64,000 nt of DNA from Planoprotostelium fungivorum (taxonomy: Eukaryota > Evosea > Variosea > Cavosteliida > Cavosteliaceae): assembly GCA_003024175.1 (NCBI GenBank), contig MDYQ01000055.1, positions 1 through 64,000 on the forward strand, given 5' to 3'. A program made the translations under genes and the position numbers. The notes beneath the pieces are model-generated. The model did no database searches, was not told where the DNA came from, and saw nothing but the letters and a program-made list of their open reading frames with translations. This document shows positions 1-11,692 of this stretch, piece by piece. How positions within the stretch are numbered: the stretch's first letter is position 1; each line of letters starts with the position of its first letter.

Positions 1-3000
1 CTACTCTGAGTGTGCTTGTAAGACTGTTCCATCCTCTGGTTGACGTACTGCCGTGCAAACTATCGGATTGAGCGTCTACAACGGTGTAGATCGACGCCCA
101 CCTGCTCTTTTATCATGTTGAACCTGTCTTCTGGTATCTTGAAATTTTTCATTCTCTCCACCATTTTGATCATCAGATATCCCATCTTCTGACTGAAACC
201 TCTGCTGTAGAACTATCCCTCGTCAATCTACAACGAGCCAATCATCCACCCACCGTTAATTTCGTGGGATGTGAACTGATACCACAGCTGAGGCCACACA
301 GTGATGCGTAATATGAAAACTCGTTGAGATCATCTTCGATCAATTCGGACAGCAGCGTGGACGATACAGAAGTGACGGGCGAGTTGTTGATGAAAGGCGA
401 ATGCATGGACAAGAGGATGGAACCTTTCGGAATTCGGAATTTGGAATCCAACTTGTGCCAGAGTCGGAATCCCTTCTCGTTCCGAACCAACAGCGGTGCC
501 TCACTACAACGAGACGATTAGAAGGTGGCGGGTTGTAGATGAAAGGTTACGTACGGAGTCGTCTGGCCTTCTGGGCAGAGGATGGATAAATCGTTGGGGA
601 TAAATTCATTTACCACGGGAAGAGTGAGATCTGGATGAAATTTCACGTCTCTCAGTTGCTATTGAGGGTTACGAATCGAAATTTCGCTACGAGCTTCACC
701 TGCTTGAATTCTTCGGATAATTTCTCCACGGAGAATTTCGTGCCGTACCACGGCTCCTTCTGCGCGGAATTTTCGTCTACTTTTCCTTTGGCCACAAGGT
801 AGACGCTACACCCATCGTTACCCTTAATTTTCCTCGAAATTTCCCTCACTTCATGTTCTCCGGCGTCAAATTATCCAACACTTCCCTCTTGATCGTCTCA
901 GGGTCGTATTCCGAGGGAAACCTACCCTCGCGATTACGCCTCGGTACGTACGATGACGTCACCTCTCGTTGATGATGACATCTTCCGGTAGAAAGTGGTG
1001 CATGTTGGCCGCAATGTCCTGTACCGACCTCTCTGCTCCCCTCTTTGAAGAGAAACGAAAGAAGAGCTCATCCATGGTGGCCGCTTCTTCGTGGATCCAC
1101 CGGTGGATGCCTCGCTCGGCGACGAGTTTGATGCATTGGAATAAGATGATGATGATGTCGTGGACGTGATCTGTTGTCGTTGAGTCAGAGTATTCTCATG
1201 AGAAGTGAAGGTGAAAGAGAATAAGAAATGAAGGTGAACAAGTGAAAGAGAAAAAGAAATAAAGGTGAACAGGTGAAGAGAGTAAGAAGTGAAAAGAATA
1301 AGAAGTGAATAGAATAAGAAGTGAAAAGAATAAGAAGTGAAAAGAATAAGAAGTGAATAGAATAAGAAATGAAGGTGAAGATGAAAGAGGAAAGAAGTGG
1401 AGGCTCACCCAGGCCATTCTTCGTCAAACCGATTTCGATGGAGAAGAGATCAAAGGAGGAATTTCTGCGGGCGAGACCAGTAGAAAGTGATTCGACCCAC
1501 CCTGACGAAAGTCAGGTCTGTCACCACACTTCGATACCCGCTCGTGGCATTTTTTTTCTCCTGATCAGACGACGGAACATCAGATGATGAAGATCGAACT
1601 CTTCGAAAAGGGAGAAAGAAGAGACGTGTGAGAAATGTAAGAGGTCACCTTTCTTCTTCATGATGGACAGAGCTGAACCTGAGCACTCGTGACCGACCAA
1701 TTTTGAAACGAGGCGAGTGGGATTTGATTTGTAGAGAGATCGCAAGCTCTTCAATTCGAATTGAACTCTCAATTGTCTGATCTCTTTCACCGGCTCGACG
1801 TGAATCATACGGCCGCTGAATTCTGTGTTGGCTGGTTGTAGTGAGACGGTGAAATTCGGACGAAATCTCACCGGGGTAGGGTGTGTGGGTGGGTACGGGG
1901 AGGGATTGTCGTGATGACTGTTGTAGAACGGACAATTTCTGGGTGATCCATCGTTGTAGTGTGTCGAGGTCCTCTACAACGCCATCAGCATCCTCTACTC
2001 TGAAATTCCAAGGAATTTCGAAGAAAAATCGAAGAAGATTCCCACCTTTTCCATATACTGCCAGGGTCATCCTGTGCGTTTCGTAATTGTTTCTGTGGAA
2101 TTCGAGCAGTTTCCCGCGCAATTTCTGCAAGGCAGCCTCTTTCCCCAGAACTTCAACGTGAGAGTCCAACAGTGACTTTCTATTTCCCGTGCCGAAATTT
2201 TGAAATAAACTTTGTGGGTTGGATAAATACTTTTGCAATTGGTAAAATCGAAAGGCGTCACTCTGCAGATTCTTCGAATGCTCTGAAAGAGGTGAGAATA
2301 AATCGATTTTGTCATTTTATTTCGATCGTCTTTGTGTAGCGAGATGATATGAAGGGAATGGGTTGTGTGATGATGCGATGTCCATGATGTCTTTTATGCA
2401 TTTCGTCTGATGATGTTACGATGGATGTGTATGATGAAGAAGGTGATAGTAAATAACGATCGGTACCTGATTCCACTGCATCTACTTCACGCTCGACAGC
2501 ACTGTCTCTCATCAGTCCGAAGCATCATGTGAGATAAAATTATGACACAATTATATGATTCGACACGATTCACAACGGTGGCGTGACGTCTATCTTCTAC
2601 ACGTGATGATCATCATCACCTCTCGTTCATCATGGGCGAGATGAAAAACTGTAAGAAACGATCCAAACTCTCCTCGAAATATTGTTGTAAGACTTCCATG
2701 TGGTAGTTTGTGTTCTCTGTCCCGGTAGAGGCGTTATTACTTCCACCGTGAGATGAGAGGAACTGTGATGATTAGAGGACGATGAAGTGTTTGATTCACC
2801 TCGTTCATCTCCGTGTCTGACGGATACTAATCATGATGGTCAGTCGTGAGATCACATGTGATGAAGGTGATGTCGTTTATGGCGTGTAGATGTGATTATC
2901 AGCTGTGCTCACCTTTTCGGTTCCTAAGAAGAGCATGTGTTCTGTATGATGCGTCAGCATGATGTCGGTGATAAGAGCTCACCTATAAAGTGTGCTAAAC

Positions 3001-3385
3001 CAGGAAAATCAAGGGGGTCTTCGCTGGAACCACTCTTGATGTTCATACAAGCGGCGGACTGTATCATTCCAAATCAGTATGCGACCCACATGATGGTCAG
3101 CTTCGAAACAGCACATACCTTATCCGTTTCCGGGTCTGACACCAACATGCACCTGACTCCCTCTCCTCCCAATCGAAAGTATCTATACTTCCTATCATCA
3201 ATCATAGGCTTCTTGATGTCCTCCGTGACATCTATGATCTGTCTGACAGAACCCATGCTCGTCGAAGTAGAACCTCCTCCTCGATTGAAAATGACGGAGC
3301 GGAAAGGGTTCGAGTTACAGGAGTGAACTCTGTATTGGGCGACGGAACGATGAACTCTGCCAATCAGCCCTGTTGTCCTCCACAT
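1..3385 (-). CDS. IDE: Insulin-degrading enzyme-like M16 zinc metallopeptidase (3' part outside window)
   Basis: The spliced minus-strand exons follow insulin-degrading enzyme/Ste23 from end to end. After an Arg-rich N-terminus (MWRTTGLIGRVHRSVAQYR, possibly mitochondrial) comes RQIIDVTEDIKKPMIDDRKY, then the inverted zinc motif H-F-I-E-H in GLAHFIEHMLFLGTEKYP (split by an intron near 2930-2990). These are followed by NNASTGTENTNYHMEV (about 2730), AVEREVDAVES (about 2480), LFQNFGTGN (about 2190), VGHECSGSALSIMKKKG (about 1680), EPWYGTKF (about 740) and LIEDDLNEFSYYASLCGLS (about 330). The family degrades short amyloid-prone peptides inside a closed chamber. The start is the ATG at 3383-3385. 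The C-terminal tail continues beyond the left edge. Introns are short except one near 1170-1411, which holds a minisatellite. Identification is secure; exact exon borders are my reading. Confidence 0.9.
75..90. repeat. Intronic palindrome, variant TCTACAACGGTGTAGA
   Basis: One-base variant of the 16-bp palindrome TCTACAACGTTGTAGA. It lies in an intron of the M16 peptidase gene, close to the minus-strand donor near position 100. The same variant recurs at 44946-44961. Confidence 0.8.
1198..1390. repeat. AG-rich minisatellite inside an M16 peptidase intron
   Basis: Tandem, slightly varied 16-bp units of the type AGTGAAAAGAATAAGA (clearest about 1287-1368), flanked by looser GAAGGTGAA copies. 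They occupy the one long intron of the gene. Read on the minus strand this is a pyrimidine-rich TTCACTTCTTATTCTT array, so it may act as an extended polypyrimidine tract, but simple slippage growth is enough to explain it. Confidence 0.85.
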
Positions 3386-3704
3386 CAACTGCGGGCGAAC
3401 TGCCAGTGGCTGTATGATTGTAGATGAAATATGAAAACACGAGGCCTCGTGTTCACGTGACCAAGCGTCGTGAGCTCGCGATCTGATCGAACGGCCGATC
3501 AGAGGTCACATGATATACACCTCTTAGAATCGTTGTCTTTCATTGCAACTCGTGCGGAAACTCTTGACAAAGAAGAATGAAAAGAGGAGGTTCGGATCAT
3601 CGAGAAGACATCATATGCAGATCGTGCACGATGCTGTGTGTATTGTTCATATATTACAAGTCCTGGGGACGTCTTAATCTACAATCATGGTGGTCTGCGT
3701 TCGC
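3386..3704 (-). promoter_or_regulatory. Upstream region of the M16 peptidase gene, with inverted repeats and an E-box
   Basis: No gene is seen in this 319-bp gap between the peptidase start and the 3' end of the bZIP gene. It contains a perfect 18-bp palindrome at 3436-3453 (AACACGAGGCCTCGTGTT), directly followed by TCACGTGACC (CACGTG core 3454-3459). An interrupted inverted repeat CTGATCG...CGATCAG lies at 3483-3502. The position 50-120 bp upstream of the start codon suits promoter elements. Their function is inferred, not shown. Confidence 0.4.
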
Positions 3705-4735
3705 TCAGACCAAAACGGGGGAGGGGGGGAGGCAGCTCTGAAGAGCTGGAACGGCCTGCTGTGCCAAGTGTTGGGAGAAGCTGTATAGAACCATCATGAG
3801 ATATACAGATGCAGATGTCGATGTAGGTGTCTCTGCATCAGAAGTGGGATTCTGGATGTTTTGGAAGAGGTCTGACTTGGATAGAGCCTGTTCGTATGTC
3901 ATTACGAGTGGACAATGTGATATGGAGGTCACCTTTCTGATTTGTTCAAACTCCTTCTTCAACATCTCGTTCTCCAGCTCGACCTTGTTCATCTCTGCCT
4001 TTAGAGATGCACTCTCTTGAGTGAGGAAGGTGACCTTCTCCTCCAGCTCATTTCGCATGGCCTTCTTTCTCTCGCGAGAGGCCTGTGCAGATCTCTTGTT
4101 GGCGACCAATCTGCGTTGGTACTTGTCATCGTCTCGACGGGGGGCTTCTGATTTGATGGACTTAGACTTGTGTTCTACGACGATCGATTCTTCCTCGTCT
4201 TCATCGTCGGTGACTCTCGAGCTTCTCTGCCTCTTTACGCTTCGAGGAGTTGCCTTGACTGGAGATATGGAGTCAGAATGGCAGACGTAAAGCGGAGGAG
4301 GTCACCTTGTCTCTTGTTGTATTGTCTCTTCTGTGGAGTCTTTGTTTCCTCGGGCATAGGTGCACAGTGTGTGGGTATGGTTGTAAACTCCATTTTCGCC
4401 GGTGAGAAGAAGTCATCCTCGTAAGCGTCTATGGGCGAGCTGATCTCGAAGAGGTTGTTGATGTCTGCGTCGACGGCATCGAGCGTTGGCTCCATTGGGG
4501 AAGGCTCCTCTTGTAGGGACATTTCGTCTGAAATGAAACCCGGGAAAGCGTCGAGGTCCACCTTTGGTTCGAGTAGGACCACCGAATCGTCGTCCATGAG
4601 AGGACTAGGTGGGTGCATCAGACCGTCTGATAACAAGAGGTCTGATGAATAGTCGAAGGTGTCCAGTGAATCTTCGTCGAACTTGAGACTCAGGAGTTCA
4701 GGCTCGTCAAACTTGAGTAACATATCTCCTTCCAT
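3705..4735 (-). CDS. Acidic bZIP transcription factor
   Basis: There are three exons: 4735-4306, 4258-3933 and 3887-3705. The N-terminal 140 residues are Asp/Glu/Pro-rich (DEPELLSLKFDEDSLDTFDY), an activation-domain composition. Exon 2 has an acidic patch, then the basic region ANKRSAQASRERKKAMRNEL with the N-x7-R DNA-contact signature. A leucine zipper follows (VTFLTQESASLKAEMNKVEL and on to FEQIRK). The tail after the last intron is Ser/Thr-rich and ends LPPSPVLV. The protein should bind DNA as a dimer in the nucleus. It looks more like an ATF4/GCN4/CREB-type factor than a membrane-bound ATF6, as no transmembrane segment is seen. Intron 2 (3932-3888, 45 nt) has no stop and is a multiple of three, so its retention would only insert 15 residues after the zipper. 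Confidence 0.85.
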
Positions 4736-4921
4736 AATGTCTATGTTTGATTCTTTGATTCTTTACGTGCGTTTGGTTTCGTGATCTTTGCGAGGTCAGC
4801 GATGATGATGGTGGGTGTAGAGGTCAAAGCCCTCACCTCTCTCGTGGTGTGGTTGACTTGTATCTTGAGAGGGATGTCTACATTGTTGACATCTTCACCC
4901 TTTTGCAAGAGATTTCAGGCC

Positions 4922-5260
4922 ATGTTCGTCTCAATGTCGACGCTCAGTGTCTTCCCTGTCAAGCTTCAAGACTTCCGCAATTCGGGGAAATCTGAACAAA
5001 GACCCAGGCGAGATGTGGAAAAGAGACGACAGCAACAACAGCCTCCAAGTTCTATATCTCCACGATGAGACAGGTGAGACAGTCACGTGTGATGTGAGTT
5101 ATAGAGGTGTGACCTCCAGGCGGTGGAATATAGATCCACTGGAGACGTCACAGTTCCAGAGAAAGACCTGAAGAGGCTGGGACCTTATGTCTCAGCCTCC
5201 AAACCGCCTCGTTGTAGTGAAATTGTACACTTTAGACCCTTTATCGTGGAATATCGATGA
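4922..5260 (+). CDS. Possible small spliced gene, unidentified
   Basis: An open frame ending at 5073 (…GEMWKRDDSNNSLQVLYLH) joins in phase, through GTGAGAC...CACAG (5074-5153), to an exon at 5154-5260. That exon reads VPEKDLKRLGPYVSASKPP and then CSEIVHFRPFIVEYR before TGA. The joined reading looks protein-like, but I recognise no family and the 5' end is unclear. An ATG at 4922, a GTG-frame opening near 4947 or an upstream exon are all possible. It lies head-to-head with the bZIP gene, so its promoter would overlap that gene's. Confidence 0.35.
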
Positions 5261-5689
5261 CTCTATCGTTCACTTGTGGTGCGGAGTCTGATAAAATGCT
5301 TGTACCCGTCCCCAGCTTTTCTCGGCGTGACATTTCTACCAGAACTCCGCCGGCGGGATATATTGGCTGCAGATCACGCCTCCATTCAGCCTCTACCTCC
5401 CTCTATATCCTCCCTCTCTCCTCTCTCATCTATTGGATGAATCGACTTCCTTTCATCCTCACAGTAAGACGACCACAAGCTGTCATTGTCCATCAAAATG
5501 TGAAATCTCTTTCTGTTTTCTATCACGAGACAGTTTTCGCACGGTTGATCCTAGCTCTTTTGCCGGATGAGTTCCTGGGATAAAGGTAGGATTTCCTCAC
5601 TTTGAAGAGGCACTCTGAAGAAGTCACCTCTTTCCCTGCACCATCAGGCGGGCGCAAGCCTTCTATAAAGTCGTAGAGTCGTATTTAAG
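5261..5689. other. Intergenic region upstream of the CBM20-RING gene
   Basis: No convincing coding exon is seen. The stretch is pyrimidine-rich around 5380-5450 (CTCCCTCTATATCCTCCCTC-type sequence). A TATAAAG lies at about 5663, only 27 bp before the start codon at 5690, so it is more likely untranslated leader than a TATA box. Confidence 0.35.
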
Positions 5690-6720
5690 ATGAAGACGAG
5701 CACGGTGATCTTTAACATCAATGCGAGGACCCTCTTTGGAGAACAAGTGTATGTGACGGGGAACTGCAAGGCATTGGGAAGTGAGTAGAGAGGATCGCTC
5801 ACGGAGGTAGAGGGTCGCTTACGCTGCCCGCAGATTGGAATGTAGATCAAGCCATCCTCTTACGAACCGATACACAGACCTTTCCCATGTGGAGTGCTTC
5901 TGTGAGCCTCCAATCACATGCTCATATAGAATATAAGGTGAGAGAAACATACATCCTCCAGATCGGAGTTGCGGAGTACAGAAGTCCGGAGGAATCATGT
6001 TCTAACGCATGGGCAGTACTTTACGAGAGATGTCGATGGGGGGAAATCTACTTGGGAGGCTTTTGTGCCTAATCGAAAGCTATATCTGACTGCATTATGG
6101 AGTCTCGTAGACGACGGGCGCTTCGGAATACCGAAAGAGAGGATACAAGTCCTTACGTCTTCCAACTATGATACAAGCAATGAGAGGCCCGTGGAGGTGC
6201 CTTCCAATCTCGACACGATGGCCATGATGCACAAGCATCAAGAAGACATTGAACTTCACAAGATGGTGAATCCGTTCCATGTCTCATCGTTATCTCACCT
6301 GCTTCCAGATCATTATGGATCTAGAACGTAAAGTGAGCATGCTGCAATCGAACGTCCACAACATGGAAGGACAGAATCTGAAGACTCTCAACATCGACCA
6401 ACTGAAAGAACTGGCCACGAAGAGTCGAAAGGTAGCCGATCAAGCCTCAGAACTCATGATGAAGAAGATGGAAGAAGAGGCGGACAACCGAAACACCTTC
6501 CAAGAGTGGTGAGTCCATTCTTTCGTCCCTCCATCTTGCATTACCCATCGACATCCATCTCATACGATGCAGCGTCGCATGTATGGACACAAAGATAGAC
6601 ACGATATTCCTCCCGTGTGCTCACCTCATCTGCTGCCACGTCTGTGTTCCAAAACTGTCGGGGAGGTGCCCGATGTGCAAAGTCAGAATCGATTCGTTTC
6701 ACAAGGTCTACATGAAGTAG
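5690..6720 (+). CDS. CBM20 starch/glycogen-binding, coiled-coil, RING-finger protein (predicted E3 ligase)
   Basis: Five exons (5690-5780, 5834-5937, 6017-6265, 6309-6508, 6574-6720) give about 265 residues. Residues 1-95 are a CBM20 module: STVIFNINARTLFGEQVYVT, GNWNVDQAILL, TFPMWSASVSL, HIEYKYFTRDVDGG, STWEAFVPNRKLYL. The last Trp and the 'PNR' edge are typical. A helical stretch rich in Met/Glu/Lys follows (DLERKVSMLQSNVHNMEGQN, LKELATKSRKVADQASELMM). The C-terminus is a C3HC4 RING: CVAC, then PCAH, LIC, CHVC and CPMCK. The RING ends within 20 residues of the stop, like IAP/MGRN-type RINGs. The inferred role is ubiquitin ligase activity directed to glycogen or starch surfaces. The intron at 5938-6016 contains CTAAC and was chosen because it restores IEYK-YFTRDVDGGKSTWEAF. 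The domains are clear; the fusion rests on splice phase and lacks an intervening stop. Confidence 0.82.
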
Positions 6721-7136
6721 AGAGAACTGTCTTTCGAGACGTTTTGTATGGAGAATTCGTACCATCTATAAATAAATTGCATCGAGATTGTGAAGCACCT
6801 CTTCTTTGTCTCATCTGAGCATGATGATCCTGTGGAGGTGGCGTGGGATCCATTCTATTTTTGTTTTTATTACAATGGAGAACAAAGATCTATAGACCTT
6901 AAAAAAGCCCGTTAAGAAGTCGAGTATCCATGGTGATCTTGCGTCATCGCATGGCGTGCTAAAGAAAGGTAATTCGTGTGCCTGGGAGGACAAAGATCTA
7001 TTAACCTTGTCACTATATTGACAGTCTTCACAGTACAAAGAGGACGATTGCCTGCCGAATTCTAGACAGTTCGTCAAACGACAGCCCATTGAGAGAATCT
7101 TCTGCTTGATTTAGACAGGGACAGCGAGGGGACAGC
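6721..7136. other. Intergenic region with a 19-bp imperfect direct repeat
   Basis: No gene recognised. ACAAAGATCTATAGACCTT (6882-6900) is repeated as ACAAAGATCTATTAACCTT (6990-7008), with two differences and start-to-start spacing of 108 bp. A minus-strand open frame (7089-6811) covers both copies but looks like chance. The repeats may be factor-binding sites upstream of the Pmp-type gene that starts at 7137. Confidence 0.35.
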
Positions 7137-10100
7137 ATGAGGCAGCTGTGGCTCGTTCTCCTTCTCCACGTATGGGTCGCTTTCTCTCAGCAGATGTACA
7201 CAGTGAATCCAGGCAATTGGGCAGGAAGTGAGGGTCCGGACAGCTCATCGTCTAATCAATATAGTCATTAGCTCCGCAGACGTGGGAGGATATCAGTCCG
7301 TCATCATAGACATGCAGAGTGGGACATATTCGCAGGTGGGTCGATTTGGAGTCTAAAGATCCAACACAATGCAGAGTGTAACTTTTGGTGCTGTGACCGA
7401 CTGGACCTTCTTCACCTCTTCTGGAGGAGTTGTCGTTGCCGGAAGGCTCACAGTGAAGAGTGCAGCCGTACGAGTGACCACATTGGGTCTCACATTTACA
7501 TCTGGAATCACTTCGACGGGAGATATCAGCCTCACAGCTACCAATTGTAATTTCGTCAACTCAACTGCAGGGTCATTGATAGTGACGGGACAGATCATTG
7601 TGAGATCCAATCACCCGTCGTTCCACATTGATTCTCTCAGGTGTCTCTCTGTTCGTTCTCCAACAATTCCTACAACGGTGGGGGAGCAGCCATCTCAATG
7701 GTGTCGGGGACATTATCCATCACCGGCTCCACCTTCGCTCTCCAGCAGGGCCTCAGTGCCCTCTATTTGAAGGCTACGGCTTTATCCATGACCGATTCTA
7801 GCTTTACGTCTAATGACCTCTCCCGGGGCATCTCTCCCCTCACCCTCCTCGGTAATCATCACCCATTGTCGTTCGAAATCATCCATCGTCACTTGACACA
7901 TCACATCAGATTTTTCCGTCGCCGCCATCAGTAATTGTTCGTTCCTCTCAAACAAAGGATACAACAGCGGTGCGATCCTCCTCGACAAATCACAAGCCAC
8001 AGTCGCTGCCTGCGACTTTCAATTGAACTCGGCACTTTATGGAGGCGCCATCAGCTTGCAGAACGACTCGATCGCGGTCATCAACGGTTGCAACATCGGC
8101 CGATCATCAGCAGCAAACTACGGCGGTGGCATCTTCAGTGCACAATCTACCATCAGCGTGCGAGCTGTTCGGTTGACAAACTTAGAGGCGAGCATCGGTG
8201 GAGCCGTCTATTTTCAGAACAGTAACGCTACCGTCGTAGATAGCTTCTTCCAGCGTGAGGCGTAATCTGAAATCTCGTCGAGAACTCACATGTACAGTCA
8301 ACCGCGGAGGAGCTATCAGTGCCGTCGCTGCTTTTGGGTATCCAATGAATTTGACCATCTCACGTTGTACATTCGATTCAAATGCTTCACCGGCAAAGGG
8401 AGGAGCCATTTACACCTCGGGAAGCATCACCAACCTCGAAGGATCTAATTTTATCAACAACTCGGCGACTGAAGGTGGCGGATTGTACGTTGAAACCAAC
8501 TCGGTTGTTACCGTGAAGAGTAGCACTTTCACGGGAAATTTCGCGCAGAATTACGCCGGCGCCGTATATGCCCGATTCTGTGAGACATTTCGTCGTTACA
8601 CTCCTGATGATACAACAGACACCAACGTCATTTTTACAAACAGTACGTTCGTGTCGAACAATGGAACAAACGGAGCCATCGTGGGAGGCGTAGGTTGTAG
8701 CATCGCCTTGTCTGGCTGCCAAGTGAGAAACAATACCGGAGCCATCGCTGCTATCTTCACCGCCAATACCGTATTGTACCTGTCCGACACCATCGTGGCG
8801 GGTGAGAAATCAGCCAGAGTTACAACTCTGATACTCTTCAGATAACATTGGGTCTCTCATTTCCGCTCTCTATTTTATCATCACAAACGACACGCATCCC
8901 GGCACGCTCAGCATCACACGCTGTACCTTCTCAGGCAATAAGAATGAAGTCAACAGTGGATTTAGCCCGATTTTCATCTCATCTGGCACAATCAACGTGC
9001 AGGGCAGCACGTTCATCAACAACTTAGGCAGTCTCGGGGGTGCAATGTATGTCTATACATCTAGAGGAACGATAGACAATTGCACTTTCTCGAACAACAT
9101 AGGCTCTGTTGGTGGAGCCATAGCAATATCCGGGCAATCGGTGGACATCACAAAGTCGAATTTCAATTTCAATCTCGCCGGGAACGCGGGAGCGATCTAT
9201 CTCCAGCAAGGTTCACTATCTGTGGCTGGTTGTAGTCTGATAGGTGATGTATCGCGCCTCATCGATGTCTGACTTTGCAGGGAACACCGTCGATGGCGCG
9301 GGAGGTGCTATTTTTAGCGCAGGTACCATCAGCCTGACAAGCTCCTTCTTGTCGGGCAACGTGGCTAAATTAGGATCGGGAGGAGGTATCATACTATCGA
9401 ACTCTACAGGAACCATCAACAATACAACGTTCTTCAATCAGACCGCAGTGAACGGAGCGGCCGTATACGTCGCAGGTTTATATTCTACCGTTCGTCGTTT
9501 CATCCACGTAATTGATTCGCATCAGATATGTACAGCTCGATCTCCGTTTCTCAGTGTAAATTCGAGACAAATTTGGGAGTTCAAGTTGGAAAAAATTAAG
9601 GTGGAACGATTTTCAGCTACGGCAACGGTGAGTGGGCCATTCCAGATGTTTATCCTTTCTCACGAAGAGATGGCTGACGCACAATACCAGTTTCCATCGA
9701 TTTATCAACGTTCAACACGAACGGAAACCTTAACAATGAAGGTGGAGTCACCAGCATGAATTCGTCCATGACTGTCACCAATTGCGTATTCACCAGCAAT
9801 TTCGGATCGAGTGAATCGACACATTATACTTGCGTGTGACACTCCACAGGTGTCCTCACTTCTCTCAACGCATCCAATTTCTACGTGCAGAACATATCGA
9901 TGAGTCTCAATTCTGTCATCACGAATGGAATCGGGGCCATCGTAGTGGAGTACACACCGTTTGTACTGAGATACGCGACTCTCGTGACAAATTCCGGGCG
10001 TGAGTCGTTTCGAACTGTTCGTATCATCTGACGACACGGACAGGAAATTATGCCGGTGGAGGTATCTCTGTGACAGCGTCCACGAGTGGAATCATCGACA

Positions 10101-11601
10101 ATATCATAGTAGAAGCCATATCAAATCAGCTGGGTGAGACAAAAGATGATGACATCATCACACGATCGAAGAGTATTGAACTTTCATCGATTGATCCTGG
10201 CAGTTTGTGATGGCACGTTGAGATTATACTCGGTCAACAACATCACCATCTCGAATTCCATTTTCCGCAGAAACACACACAGTGAGTCGACACCATCACG
10301 AAACATGAATGACACTCTCAGCTTGTATCGTGTGTTCCATCAGTAATAATGTCAATCTTCAGAATGTAACGGTCGTCGGCAACACAGCTATGAATCAGGT
10401 ACGGTTCGGTGCAGTGTACGGAGACCAGTGTAATATTCAAGTGAGATACTCGGTCTCGTCCATTGGAACCAACTTGTTCAGATGAATCAATCGAATGTGA
10501 CGAACAATGCGTACGCCATGGCCACCTTGTCCGTGAGCGGGCAGAGTATAAGTGTGAGATGATCGAGTTGCTGATGTCAGACTGACATCGATGGGACAGG
10601 TATCAAACAGTGTCTTCAGCAATAATGCACAGGGTGCCGTCTATGCGAACACCTCTACTGTGTCCATTTTCTCCAATTCTTTTTCTCTCAACTCGGCCCC
10701 CTTCGGTGGTGCCGTGTGTGTTGTATCAGGCATCAGCCAGATCATCAACAACAATTTCATCTCCAATTTTGCGACATCATTAGGAGGTGAACTGAATGTA
10801 GACACATCTTCCATCGAAAACGAATGATTTCGAACCATCTTAAACGTGAGGTACAGGAGCTGTCTTCATGCAGCAGGGTGGTATATCTTCGGTAAATTAC
10901 TATTACAACAACACGGCCAAATATGGAGGTCAGTATAACGATCCATCATAATTCAACTCATTCAGGTGCCATCAGTGTGCAGATCTCGTCCACCATGATA
11001 TCCCGCGACACTTTTGTCTACAACCACGCGCAGGTCGGTGGTGCTATCTACTTCAACACCGCCACCTTCTCTGTCACCGGCTGCAATTTTACACAGAACG
11101 ATGGTACTTACGGTGGTGCTATTGGTATCCTCACCTCGAACGGCTCCGTCTTCTCTTCTGTCCTGGACGCGAACGTCAACACTCTCCTGTGCCTCAACTC
11201 TCAAGCCTCTTTCCATTCCATCACAGTGTCCAATTCTCTCCCCGGTTCAACTTATAACTCTTCCGCCCTGCTCGTCAGCCGCAGCCAAGTCACCATGATG
11301 AACCCGAAGGTCTTTTCAAATCGCCTGCCTGCCGCTGGCAGCAGCGTCAGCGTCATCCAGGTGTGACTTTGAAGAGGAAGAAGTTGAAATAGTGAAGGTG
11401 GACGATGGTACCTTGACCGTATTGGGTGGAAACTTTACAAACAACGACAAGCAGTCGAGTTTGGGGGCAATCAGTGGGAGTCTGTTCTCGCAGCCTGGGA
11501 TCTTGGCACCGCTGAGTCCGTTGGGCTACGTCAGTGTCTTAATATCAGGAACGAATTTGGCGGGAAATCAGCAGACACCTCTCACGATCAACCGTCCGTG
11601 A
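7137..11601 (+). CDS. Secreted Pmp-type right-handed beta-helix repeat protein (paralogue 1)
   Basis: The start (MRQLWLVLLLHVWVAFSQ) is a classic signal peptide. The rest is built of imperfect repeats with the two Chlamydia polymorphic-membrane-protein hallmarks, G-G-A-[IVL] and F-x-x-N. Examples are SNFINNSATEGGGLYV, STFINNLGSLGGAMYV, CTFSNNIGSVGGAIAI and CNFTQNDGTYGGAIGI. Such repeats fold as right-handed parallel beta-helices. There are many short introns (for example 7229-7265 and 7337-7370). The protein is predicted to be extracellular or surface-bound; I see no transmembrane anchor or clear GPI signal at its end (LISGTNLAGNQQTPLTINRP). A paralogue at 57823-61662 has the same signal peptide, the same opening (VTFGAVTDWTF versus VAFGNVPSWNF) and the same ending (MGGNF/LGGNF). 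A bacterial origin is possible, but the introns show it is now a resident eukaryotic gene. Ligand unknown; adhesin or prey recognition is a guess. Confidence 0.8.
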
Positions 11602-11692
11602 TCGAGAAGATGATGATGATAGTTCATAAAGAAAGATTTCAATTATTTCTTTTATCTAGAAGCTGGGAGATGACTCGTCATGGGTTGATTGA

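Noticed and set aside
5650-5690. TATAAAG at about 5663 as a TATA box of the CBM20-RING gene
   Set aside because: Only 27 bp from the start codon, which leaves almost no leader; more likely chance or untranslated sequence.
10962-11298. Open frames overlapping the Pmp-type gene in other frames, both strands
   Set aside because: They mirror the GC-rich repeats of the real frame and have no start context, domain or splice logic of their own.
7137-11601. Bacterial contamination as source of the Pmp-like sequence
   Set aside because: The gene has many short spliceosomal-type introns in phase and lies between ordinary eukaryotic genes.
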